Assembly (NCBI GenBank): GCA_025356695.1
Contig: JANXSE010000243.1
Location: forward strand, 1 to 17,850
Direction of reading: 5' to 3'
Source: Betaproteobacteria bacterium
GTDB lineage: Bacteria; Pseudomonadota; Gammaproteobacteria; Burkholderiales; SG8-41
Length of the DNA stretch: 17,850 nucleotides
Of the stretch, positions 1 to 6,510 are shown one piece after another. Each line of letters opens with the position of its first letter. The first letter of the stretch is position 1. The notes beneath the pieces are model-generated. The model was not told the DNA's origin, ran no database searches, and was given only the letters and a program-made list of their open reading frames with translations. A program made the translations under genes and the position numbers.

Positions 1-73
1 TCCTGCTCGAGTACCGTTTCAAGTCCGCGCGGGCAGGGCGCGAAAAACTGTTCCGGTTTTACGTTTGTAGCGC

Positions 74-478
74 TCACAGCCGCACCAGCACTTCGAACTC
101 GATGCGCTGGCGCGGATTGCGATGTTGCTGCAGCCTGCTGATGCGCGCTTCGACCTGCCCGCCGCGATCCATGTGAAAAGCGACGGCGCGGTTTTCGCTA
201 CGCGGTATGTAACCGAGTTTGTGCGTGCGCCATTCGACGCGCACCGCGTTGGCGTCATAAGTGTTGTGTGGTTCGCGCACGAGGGTTAGCGCATCGCCGA
301 TCTGCATGTCGTCCCAGACCTGCTTCGCATCGTGATAGTTAAAGCCCGCCAGCGGCGAACTTTGCACCAGCATGCGCACTTCGCTCTGCTGCGCAGGCAC
401 AGGCGTGCCTGCAAGCGTCAGCGCAAACAGGGCGGCAGTGACGCCAAGCTTCGGGCTAGAAAGGTTTGACGACAACAA
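74..478 (-). CDS. Secreted stand-alone HIRAN-domain protein
   Basis: A 134-residue protein starting at a TTG codon. The first 30 or so residues look like a signal peptide: a hydrophobic core (AALFALTLAG) followed by a likely signal peptidase I site after PVPA. Residues about 40-125 match the HIRAN domain, with the LVREPHNTYDANAVRVEW stretch and LGYIPR, then an ending rich in beta-strand residues. HIRAN domains are known mostly from DNA-repair helicases such as HLTF, where they bind DNA ends. Small bacterial stand-alone forms exist, but their role is not established. The gene is last in the operon that begins with the ferredoxin at 3488, and its start lies 23 bases inside the end of hemJ. The TTG start is chosen because it keeps the whole signal peptide; the first in-frame ATG (residue 36) would remove it. 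Domain call good, function unknown. Confidence 0.8.
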   Translation of the reverse strand: MLSSNLSSPKLGVTAALFALTLAGTPVPAQQSEVRMLVQSSPLAGFNYHDAKQVWDDMQIGDALTLVREPHNTYDANAVRVEWRTHKLGYIPRSENRAVAFHMDRGGQVEARISRLQQHRNPRQRIEFEVLVRL

Positions 479-869
479 GGATCACCACCGCAAACAGAAG
501 TACTACAGGAAATTCATTCAACCAGCGGTAGAAGACATGGCCGTGGCGGTTGCGGCCGTGCTTGAAATCGATCAGCAGCATGCCGCAGTAAACGTGATAC
601 GCAACCAGCAGCGCGACCAGCACAAGCTTGGCGTGCAGCCAGCCGCCGCTGAAGCCGTAACCCAGCCACAGCCAGACGCCGAACACGATGGTGAATAACG
701 CGCCCGGTGTCATGATGCCGTAATAGAGCTTGCGCTCCATGATCTTGAAGCGTTCGATGCTGACGGCGTCTTCGCTCATCGCGTGATAGACAAACAGCCG
801 CGGCAGATAAAACAGGCCGGCGAACCAGGTCACCATGAAAGCGATGTGCAATGCTTTGATCCAGAGCAT
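456..869 (-). CDS. hemJ: Protoporphyrinogen oxidase HemJ
   Basis: A 137-residue integral membrane protein with four predicted transmembrane segments (about residues 3-22, 51-70, 80-100 and 118-136). It shows the HemJ signature of an N-terminal His (His8) followed by WFAGLFYLPRLFVYH, and a charged helix start at HAKLVLVALLVAYH. HemJ oxidises protoporphyrinogen IX to protoporphyrin IX in the cytoplasmic membrane, the penultimate step of haem synthesis, in bacteria lacking HemG and HemY. The length is normal for the family. The ATG lies 6 bases past the stop of the ABC permease, and the stop lies inside the HIRAN gene, so it is surely co-transcribed with both. No Shine-Dalgarno sequence is visible; translation probably depends on coupling to the permease. 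Related small membrane proteins of the CopD type are the only serious alternative. Confidence 0.9.
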   Translation of the reverse strand: MLWIKALHIAFMVTWFAGLFYLPRLFVYHAMSEDAVSIERFKIMERKLYYGIMTPGALFTIVFGVWLWLGYGFSGGWLHAKLVLVALLVAYHVYCGMLLIDFKHGRNRHGHVFYRWLNEFPVVLLFAVVILVVVKPF

Positions 870-875
870 GGCGGC

Positions 876-1661
876 CTATTTGAGCAGGCGCCGGCGCGTC
901 AGCGCGAGCGCCAGATAAAAGCCGATGATTGCATAGAGCGCCAGCACGCACAAATGCAGCCCCCATTGCGCCGGCACGGTATCGTTCATCAGCGGGCGCA
1001 CCAGTTCAACGGCGTGCGAAAGCGGCAGCAGCGCGGTGGCGAAATGCAGCGCCGGCGGCAGTTGATCGGCAGGAAAAAACACGCCGCTCATCAGCATCAT
1101 CGGCGTAATGGCCAGCGTCATGTAGTAGACGAAGAAATCGTAACTCGGCGACAGCGCGGTGACGATGAGGCCGAGGCTGGCGAAGGCGAGGCCGGTGATG
1201 AATATGACCGGAATGACCCACAGCGATAACGCTGATGCGCAGAGACCCAGCGCCGCGGCGACCAGGAGTACGGCGAGACCTGAGAGCAGGCTTTTGCTTG
1301 CCGCCCAGATTGCTTCACCGAGCACCACGTCGTCGAGATTGAGCGGTGCGTTCATGATCGCTTCCCAGGTTTTTTGCACATGCATGCGCGAGAAGCCCGA
1401 ATACATGGCTTCGAACGAGGCGCTCATCATGGTGCTCGAACAAACGGTGCCGGCAGCGAGAAAAGCCAGGTACGAGGTGCCGAAGGCGTCGGGCATCATG
1501 CGGCCCAAACCGTAACCGAAACCCAGCATATAGAGCATGGGGTCGGCGAGATTGCCGATCATCGAGGCGAGTGCGAGCTTGCGCCAGACTAGCAGATTGC
1601 GTCGCCACACGTGCACAAAACGCAGACTGAATGAAGGCAGAGCCCAGCGGCGCGTCATCAT
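876..1661 (-). CDS. NodJ-like ABC-2 type transporter permease
   Basis: A 261-residue permease of the ABC-2 family, closest in kind to NodJ. It has a basic N-terminus (MMTRRWALPS...), a first membrane segment near the LASMIGNLADPMLYMLGFGYGLG stretch, about six transmembrane helices, and the typical ABC-2 segment ITPMMLMSGVFFPADQLP near residue 200. With the ATPase encoded just before it, it should form an exporter. The substrate is unknown: in rhizobia NodIJ exports lipo-chitooligosaccharides, but homologues occur widely in non-nodulating betaproteobacteria. The reading frame stays open for 64 codons upstream, but the start is placed at the double ATG (1659-1661 or 1656-1658), because the ATPase stop forms a TGATGATG overlap there, a classic coupled start. 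Confidence 0.87.
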   Translation of the reverse strand: MMTRRWALPSFSLRFVHVWRRNLLVWRKLALASMIGNLADPMLYMLGFGYGLGRMMPDAFGTSYLAFLAAGTVCSSTMMSASFEAMYSGFSRMHVQKTWEAIMNAPLNLDDVVLGEAIWAASKSLLSGLAVLLVAAALGLCASALSLWVIPVIFITGLAFASLGLIVTALSPSYDFFVYYMTLAITPMMLMSGVFFPADQLPPALHFATALLPLSHAVELVRPLMNDTVPAQWGLHLCVLALYAIIGFYLALALTRRRLLK

Positions 1662-2572
1662 CAATCCCTCAAGTCGCGCCCGGTCAGGCGCAGAAAAACA
1701 TCTTCGAGATTGGCCGGCCGGTGCACATAGCGCAAATCGGCGCGCGCGGCGAGGTTGTCGATCAGCGCTGCAGCGTCGTGCACGTAACAGAACACCGTTT
1801 CGCCGGCGGTTTCGCAACGCTCGGCGAGTTTTGTGCCGTGTTCCTTTGCCCACGCTTCGGCATTGTCGCCGAACACTTCAACGACCTGCGGTTCGATGTG
1901 GCGCTCGACCAATTCGCGCGGCGTGCCGTCGGCGATCATGCGACCGTGATCCATCACGGCCAGCCGGCTGCACAGCCGCTCGGCTTCGTCCATGAAGTGG
2001 GTGGTGAGAAAAATCGTTTTTCCCTGCGCCAGCAACTGGCGCAGGCGCTGCCAGATCAGATGTCGCGCCTGCGGATCGAGGCCGGTGGTCGGCTCGTCGA
2101 GAAATATCAGATCGGGATCGTTGATCAACGCCCGTGCGAGCGTTAACCGGCGTTTCATGCCGCCCGAGAGCGCGCGGATATTGTCGTTGCCGCGCGTAGC
2201 GAGGCCGGCGAATTCGAGCAGCGCCGGAATGCGCTCGTTGACCTGTTGCGCCGACAGATCGAAATAGCGGCCGTAGATCTGCAGGTTTTCGCGCACTGTG
2301 AAGTCGGGGTCGAGATTGTCCATCTGCGGCACCACGCCGATGCGCGCGCGGGCGCGCCGCGCCTCCTGTGGCACCGGCACGTCGAGCACGCTGATTTCAC
2401 CGCTGTCGGGTTCGGTGAGGCCGAGGCACAACCGCAGTGTGGTGGTTTTGCCGGCGCCGTTGGGGCCGAGCAGGCCGAAACATTCGCCGCGTGCGAGATC
2501 GAGGTCGATGCCGGCGACGACTTCATTGGCGCCGTACGATTTGCGCAGCGCACGTACCTTGAGATGGCTCAT
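1661..2572 (-). CDS. NodI-like ABC transporter ATP-binding protein
   Basis: A 303-residue ABC ATPase with all motifs intact: Walker A GPNGAGKT (36-43), Q-loop at Gln83 (VVPQMDNLD), signature LSGGM (135-139), Walker B LIFLDEPT (155-162), D-loop GLDPQ and switch His192. The roughly 90 residues after the nucleotide-binding domain are the C-terminal extension common in ABC-2 exporters. It resembles NodI and other drug- or polysaccharide-export ATPases. Its ATG overlaps the stop of the preceding hydrolase (ATGA), and its TGA overlaps the permease start (TGATG), so the three genes are translationally linked. No Shine-Dalgarno sequence is visible. The exporter class is secure; the substrate cannot be read from the sequence, so I do not assign nodI. 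Confidence 0.9.
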   Translation of the reverse strand: MSHLKVRALRKSYGANEVVAGIDLDLARGECFGLLGPNGAGKTTTLRLCLGLTEPDSGEISVLDVPVPQEARRARARIGVVPQMDNLDPDFTVRENLQIYGRYFDLSAQQVNERIPALLEFAGLATRGNDNIRALSGGMKRRLTLARALINDPDLIFLDEPTTGLDPQARHLIWQRLRQLLAQGKTIFLTTHFMDEAERLCSRLAVMDHGRMIADGTPRELVERHIEPQVVEVFGDNAEAWAKEHGTKLAERCETAGETVFCYVHDAAALIDNLAARADLRYVHRPANLEDVFLRLTGRDLRD

Positions 2573-3183
2573 GGCCGGTGCCAGTGTTGCGTGATGATCT
2601 GCTGCAGCACCTGCAGCCGGCCGTGAAAGAAGTGTTCGCCGCCGGGCACCACCACGACGGGCAGGTTCTGCGGCCGTGCCCAGTCGAGCACGGCGGCAAG
2701 CGGCACTACGTCGTCGGTTTCGCCGTGGATCACCAGCGTGCCGGCGGGTACTGTGCCGGTCTTGAAACGGCTTACTGCGGGCGCCACCAGCACGAGTTGA
2801 TGCGCGGCGACGCGTTCAACCACGCGCGTCTGCACGAAACTGCCGAAGGAAAAGCCGGCGCAGATCAGCGGCAGATCGCCGAAACGTTTTTTCGCATAGG
2901 CGGCGATGGCGACGAGATCATCGGTTTCGCCGCGGCCCTCATCGTGCACGCCGGCGCTGGCACCGACGCCGCGGAAATTCGGCCGCAGCGTGGCGCAACC
3001 CAGCGCATGAAAGGTGCGTGCGAGTGTCGTCACCACCTTGTTGTCCTTGGTGCCGCCCATCAAGGGGTGCGGATGCGCGATCAGCGCGATGGCGATGCGC
3101 GCGTCACCGGGGTCGGTGATATCGGTTTCGATTGCTCCGGCAGCGCCGTCGAGCAATAGCGTTTCAATGGCGGGCGGTTTCAA
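2569..3183 (-). CDS. Alpha/beta hydrolase (COG2945-like)
   Basis: A 204-residue alpha/beta-fold hydrolase. The probable triad is the nucleophile Ser112 in the elbow GFSFG (110-114), an acid at Asp157/158 (HGETDDVVP) and His184 in GGEHFFHGR. The conserved HPHPLMGGTKDNKVV segment (37-51) and PNFRGVGAS (68-76) are typical of a small family of uncharacterised bacterial hydrolases, so the substrate is unknown. The frame is open far upstream, but the start is placed at a TTG overlapping the ferredoxin stop (TTGA), directly before recognisable hydrolase sequence. Its own stop overlaps the start of the NodI-like ATPase (ATGA). The position between an iron-sulfur protein and an exporter does not reveal a pathway. 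Confidence 0.82.
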   Translation of the reverse strand: MKPPAIETLLLDGAAGAIETDITDPGDARIAIALIAHPHPLMGGTKDNKVVTTLARTFHALGCATLRPNFRGVGASAGVHDEGRGETDDLVAIAAYAKKRFGDLPLICAGFSFGSFVQTRVVERVAAHQLVLVAPAVSRFKTGTVPAGTLVIHGETDDVVPLAAVLDWARPQNLPVVVVPGGEHFFHGRLQVLQQIITQHWHRP

Positions 3184-3488
3184 ATCTTCAGGCGTTCGAC
3201 GATGCGGCCGTGCTGCAAATGCTCGCTGATGATTTCGTCGATGTCTTCGCGGTCTACGTAGGTGTACCAGGTTTCTTCCGGGTAAACGACCAGCACCGGA
3301 CCTTCGTCGCAGCGGTCGAGGCAGCCCGCCATGTTGATGCGCACTTTGCCTGCGCCTGACAGCCCGAGTGCCTTGACGCGGTTCTTGGCGTAATCGCGCA
3401 CGTCCGAGGCGCCGTGGTCGTTGCAACAGGCTTTGCCGTTTTCACGCTGGTTGCAGCAGAAAAATACGTGATGTTTATAAAAACTCAT
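3180..3488 (-). CDS. Thioredoxin-like [2Fe-2S] ferredoxin
   Basis: A 102-residue protein of the thioredoxin-like [2Fe-2S] ferredoxin family (COG3411 type). Candidate cluster ligands are Cys11 or Cys12 (FFCCNQ), Cys21 or Cys22 (KACCND), and Cys56 and Cys60 in NMAGCLDRCDEGP, the hallmark C-x3-C end of the motif. The rest (VLVVYPEETWYTYV, then DIDEIISEHL) is standard for the family. It presumably carries electrons in the cytoplasm; its partner is unknown. It is the first gene of the operon running to the HIRAN gene. No Shine-Dalgarno sequence is seen before the ATG, but a TATAAT box lies about 34 bases upstream. The doubled cysteine pairs mean the exact ligands cannot be assigned by eye. Confidence 0.9.
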   Translation of the reverse strand: MSFYKHHVFFCCNQRENGKACCNDHGASDVRDYAKNRVKALGLSGAGKVRINMAGCLDRCDEGPVLVVYPEETWYTYVDREDIDEIISEHLQHGRIVERLKI

Positions 3489-3521
3489 GGCGCTGTTGTT
3501 GGCGGGGGCTGGCGGGGGCGG

Positions 3522-3527
3522 ATTATA
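3522..3527 (-). promoter_or_regulatory. Candidate -10 box for the ferredoxin-HIRAN operon
   Basis: A perfect TATAAT reads on the minus strand between the stop of the MazG-like gene and the ferredoxin ATG. Transcription would start about 27 bases before the ATG. No convincing -35 hexamer sits 16-18 bases upstream, so this is suggestive only. A G/C-rich stretch with a repeated CCCCCGCC element lies between the box and the start codon. Confidence 0.35.
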
Positions 3528-3535
3528 CCGCGGCC

Positions 3536-3895
3536 TTAATAGTCGCTGTATTTACGCGCGCTGCCGCGCGCGCGGCGCACCGGGTATTTGCGCGCATTGA
3601 TGACCATTTTGCGCTTTGCTGCTGCAATCGGATTGATGCCCAGCACGTCGGCGAGCCGCGTCAGGTAGAGCAGCACATCGGCAATTTCTTCGCCGACCGC
3701 ACGCTTTGCTTTGGCATCGAGGCGGGCGCTTTGTTCCGCTGTCAGCCACTGAAAATGTTCGAGCAGTTCGGCGGCTTCAATCGATAGCGCCATGGCCAGA
3801 TTTTTCGGCGTGTGGAACTGCTGCCAGTCGCGGGCGGCGGCGAAGCGGCGCATCGCATCGCGCAGCGGGTTCAGTGTTGCAGTGGATTGAGTCAT
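3536..3895 (-). CDS. MazG-like nucleotide pyrophosphohydrolase
   Basis: A 119-residue all-alpha NTP pyrophosphohydrolase of the MazG-like / dCTPP1 (RS21-C6) type. It shows RDWQQFHTPKNLAMALSIEAAELLEHFQW, with metal-binding Glu40, Glu43 and Glu46 (ExxE), then EEIADVLLY with Glu70 and Asp73, and the closing KRKMVINARKYP segment. Family members hydrolyse non-canonical or surplus (d)NTPs to monophosphates and so clean the nucleotide pool; which nucleotide is used here is unknown. The ATG overlaps the VanZ stop (ATGA), so the two are co-transcribed. The C-terminal tail after YP is basic, rich in Arg and Lys, and probably disordered. Confidence 0.88.
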   Translation of the reverse strand: MTQSTATLNPLRDAMRRFAAARDWQQFHTPKNLAMALSIEAAELLEHFQWLTAEQSARLDAKAKRAVGEEIADVLLYLTRLADVLGINPIAAAKRKMVINARKYPVRRARGSARKYSDY

Positions 3896-4992
3896 GCGGC
3901 GTTTCCGGAGTTGAATGGAGGTGTTGTATTTTTGCGCGCCAGTGCCAGCAGCAGCACGATGGTCGCGAACGGCCACAGCCGCGACAGCACACGCACGATA
4001 TGGCTGAAGCTCAATAGATGGGTCTGTTGCGACGACAGCAGAAACGGCGGCGTGGTTTGATACGGATTTTCCGGCGTCACATTGATCAGCATGACCGTGG
4101 CAGCGAGGCAAACGATGGCGAATGCGCTGCGCCACAGCGACGGCAGCCATAACAAAAATGCCAGCATGGCGATGCCGGTGAGCAGGCCGCCGGTGACGCC
4201 CGGCGTCAGCCATTGAAACGGACTGGCGGCGCGCGAGAGCGACCACACCGCGGTTGATTTGGCGACAAAGGTGAGCGTCAAAGCGGTGGCTGCTACCGGT
4301 GCCGCCATCGCCGGGGTCGCGGCAATCTGCGCCGCCAGCAGCCCGAGTGTGATTGCGGCCAGCGCGCCTATGCACATTTCAATATTCTGATAGGCCGCCG
4401 GCGCGTAGGCGAACCACGGCTTGAGTCCGAGCGCTTCACGCAAATCGCCGCTTGCCAGCGCCAGCGGCGCCGGATCGAACTGGATGAACAACCATACCGC
4501 GAGTGCGATCAACCCGCAGTCGCCGGCGACATCGGCACGCAGGACGCGCCGGCGCAGGGTCAGCGACGGGTGATCCGCCACCGCCGGAAAGCTGAACAGC
4601 CAGGCGCCGATCGCGCCGGCCGCGGCGCCGCCGGCGTTGGCGAGCAGATCAATGTTCGACGCGATGCGCGCCGGTAGAAACATCTGCACGCTTTCGAGCG
4701 CAAGACTCAGCAGTGCGGCCAGGGTGATGGCAAAGAGGCCGCCGGGAATTCCGGCGCAACGCGGGCGCAGTGCCACAACCAGCATGGCGCCGAGCGGCAT
4801 ATAAGCAGTGACGTTGAGTACAATATCGCCGAGCGTGATGTAGCGCGGCCACGCGGCAGTCAAAAATTCGAACAGCGCAGCGGGCGGCATACGCCATCCA
4901 CTGAACGGCTGCAAGCTGGCATACACAATGACCAGTGTGTAAGCTAGCGCAACATAAGCAGCGAGCCTGGACCGGCCTGTATTCATCATCAT
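3892..4992 (-). CDS. VanZ-family multispanning membrane protein
   Basis: A 366-residue membrane protein with roughly eight to ten predicted transmembrane segments. The N-terminal 130 residues match VanZ-like domains (VIVYASLQPFSGW, then LGDIVLNVTAYMPLGAM and the LESVQMFLPAR segment). The C-terminal two thirds are further hydrophobic helices. VanZ itself gives low-level teicoplanin resistance; the role of the broader family is unknown, so no resistance is claimed. Three consecutive ATG codons (4992, 4989, 4986) could each be the start and none has a Shine-Dalgarno sequence. The first lies 2 bases from the start codon of the divergent DHH gene. It is followed by the pyrophosphohydrolase gene with a 4-base overlap. 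Confidence 0.82.
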   Translation of the reverse strand: MMMNTGRSRLAAYVALAYTLVIVYASLQPFSGWRMPPAALFEFLTAAWPRYITLGDIVLNVTAYMPLGAMLVVALRPRCAGIPGGLFAITLAALLSLALESVQMFLPARIASNIDLLANAGGAAAGAIGAWLFSFPAVADHPSLTLRRRVLRADVAGDCGLIALAVWLFIQFDPAPLALASGDLREALGLKPWFAYAPAAYQNIEMCIGALAAITLGLLAAQIAATPAMAAPVAATALTLTFVAKSTAVWSLSRAASPFQWLTPGVTGGLLTGIAMLAFLLWLPSLWRSAFAIVCLAATVMLINVTPENPYQTTPPFLLSSQQTHLLSFSHIVRVLSRLWPFATIVLLLALARKNTTPPFNSGNAA

Positions 4993-4994
4993 AT

Positions 4995-5951
4995 ATGACC
5001 ATATTCTATGACGTTTTCAACGGCGATGCGGATGGCATCTGCGCGCTGCATCAATTGCGGCTGGAGACGCCGCGCGCCGCCGTACTTGTCACCGGCGTCA
5101 AGCGCGAGATCGCGCTGGTAGAGCGCGTCAAGGCGGGCAGCGGCGACGAACTTACCGTGCTCGACGTTTCGTTTGCGCGCAACGCCGCCGCGGTGGCGTT
5201 GGCGCTTGCAGCCGGCGCGAAGGTGCATTACTTCGACCATCATTACGCCGGCGACGTTCCGGCGCATCCCGATCTCAACGCAGTAATCGACAGCGGCGCC
5301 GACGTTTGTACCAGTCTGCTGGTCGATCGTTATCTCGACGGGCGCCGCCGCGTCTGGGCGGTGGTGGCGGCCTTCGGTGACAATCTGGCGGCGTCGGCCG
5401 AGCGCGCCGCCACGCCCTTGCATCTTGCGCCGCATGCGCTGGCGCAGTTGCAGGAGCTCGGTGAATGCATCAATTACAATGCCTACGGCGAGTCGGTTGC
5501 AGACCTCAACTATCATCCGGCCGATCTGTACGAAGCCATCAGCGCCTACGCCGATCCGTTTGCTTTCATCGCCGGTGAGCCGGTGTTCGATATTCTGCGG
5601 CAGAGCCGTGCCGATGACCTGTTTCTGGCGAACGAAATCGTACCGGAAGCGGCGGGCGAACAGCGCGCGGTCTATGTGTTGCCGAATGCGCGCTGGAGCC
5701 GCCGCGTCAACGGGCCGTTCGCCAATCAGCTGGCAACTAAACATCCGGCGCGCGCGCACGCCGTGCTGACCTGGCGCGACGGCGGTTTTTCAGTCAGCGT
5801 GCGCGCGCCGCTGCAAGCGCTGCGCGGCGCCGACGCCTTGTGCCGCCAGTTTGAAAGCGGCGGCGGGCGCGCCGGTGCGGCGGGCATCGATTTTCTGCCG
5901 GAGAGTGAACTCGGACGATTTGCCACGGCCTTCGAGCAGGCCTGGCGCTAA
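4995..5951 (+). CDS. DHH-family phosphoesterase
   Basis: A 318-residue protein of the DHH superfamily. Motif I is FNGDADGI (Asp11, Asp13), motif II VLDVS (Asp57), motif III FDHH (81-83), followed by GADVCTSL near 101-108. Near the C-terminus GGGRAGAAG (289-297) occupies the place of the DHHA1 substrate-binding motif GGGHxxAAG, with Arg instead of His. DHH proteins are manganese-dependent phosphoesterases acting on nucleotides, short oligonucleotides or cyclic dinucleotides; the substrate here is not assigned. The ATG at 4995 is chosen over an in-frame ATG at 4935 because it sits right before motif I and avoids a long overlap with vanZ. It is convergent with the membrane-protein gene that ends at 5958. 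Confidence 0.87.
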   Translation: MTIFYDVFNGDADGICALHQLRLETPRAAVLVTGVKREIALVERVKAGSGDELTVLDVSFARNAAAVALALAAGAKVHYFDHHYAGDVPAHPDLNAVIDSGADVCTSLLVDRYLDGRRRVWAVVAAFGDNLAASAERAATPLHLAPHALAQLQELGECINYNAYGESVADLNYHPADLYEAISAYADPFAFIAGEPVFDILRQSRADDLFLANEIVPEAAGEQRAVYVLPNARWSRRVNGPFANQLATKHPARAHAVLTWRDGGFSVSVRAPLQALRGADALCRQFESGGGRAGAAGIDFLPESELGRFATAFEQAWR

Positions 5952-5969
5952 CGCGATTCAACGCGCCAG
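5942..5969. terminator. Candidate bidirectional hairpin between convergent genes
   Basis: A perfect 7-base inverted repeat (CTGGCGC ... GCGCCAG) with a 14-base loop spans the 6-base gap between two convergent genes. Both stop codons fall inside the loop. There is no U-tract on either side beyond a TTT on the plus strand, so termination is only a possibility. Confidence 0.3.
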
Positions 5970-6458
5970 TTTCAACACATTCATTTCGATCAGCGCAAAC
6001 GCGCATACCCACAGCACCGCGTCGTAGGCGTCCAGCCATTCGCCGCGCAGCGCCCACAGCGGAATCAGCGCGGCGATGGCGATGTAGAGCACGATGGCGC
6101 TATTAGTGAAAAGCCGGCGGCGGCGCGCCACCAGATGCTGATAGCGCAATTCGCATTCGAGCAGCGCCACCACCAGTATCCACAAGCCGATGTTGACGGC
6201 GTCCAGCCATTCCTGCTGCTGCACATAACCCGAGGCCGAGGCGACGATGGCGGCAGCGGCGCCTAAGCGTAGCAGGTGGACCACACCGCGCGCCTGTTGT
6301 TTGTCGAGCCACTTCGCATAGCCGGTTTCCACGGCGAACAGCATTAGCAGTACAAACCATGCCAGGGAGTCGAGCCCCTTGGTCCATGCGCCGAAGACGA
6401 GGTACCACAGCGTGTTGCCGGCGAGCAGCAGGTAAAGGCTGGATTGAAGAGGGGGCAT
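5958..6458 (-). CDS. Small membrane protein of unknown function
   Basis: A 166-residue hydrophobic protein with about five predicted transmembrane helices (starting SLYLLLAGNTLWYLVFGAW) and an arginine-rich loop (RYQHLVARRRRLF) in the middle that probably faces the cytoplasm. I do not recognise a named family. The segments YVQQQEWLDAVNIGLW and WLDAYDAVLWVC each follow a short loop and look alike, hinting at an internal repeat. An alternative ATG at 6491 would add 11 residues; neither start has a Shine-Dalgarno sequence. The start is placed at the ATG directly before the first helix. It lies downstream of the sodium symporter gene in the same direction, so joint transcription is likely. Confidence 0.7.
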   Translation of the reverse strand: MPPLQSSLYLLLAGNTLWYLVFGAWTKGLDSLAWFVLLMLFAVETGYAKWLDKQQARGVVHLLRLGAAAAIVASASGYVQQQEWLDAVNIGLWILVVALLECELRYQHLVARRRRLFTNSAIVLYIAIAALIPLWALRGEWLDAYDAVLWVCAFALIEMNVLKLAR

Positions 6459-6510
6459 GCTGCGTTCAAGTTTGGAAGCCGGCCCGCGCATTGCGCGGCG
6501 GCGCCGCTGA

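Noticed and set aside
876..1853. Longer permease with a 64-residue N-terminal extension
   Set aside because: The extra part is highly Arg-rich, lies within the ATPase coding region in another frame, and the TGATG overlap gives a natural start.
1661..2572. Reading the NodI/NodJ-like pair as a nodulation system
   Set aside because: No nodABC or other nodulation genes are present, and NodIJ-like exporters are common in non-symbiotic betaproteobacteria, so only an exporter is claimed.
2569..3426. Longer alpha/beta hydrolase starting inside the ferredoxin gene
   Set aside because: The additional N-terminal sequence is Arg-rich shadow translation of the ferredoxin; the hydrolase fold begins at the TTG near 3183.
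3892..4992. Glycopeptide resistance from the VanZ-like protein
   Set aside because: No vanHAX, vanRS or vanY genes are nearby; VanZ-like domains are widespread in bacteria with no link to resistance.
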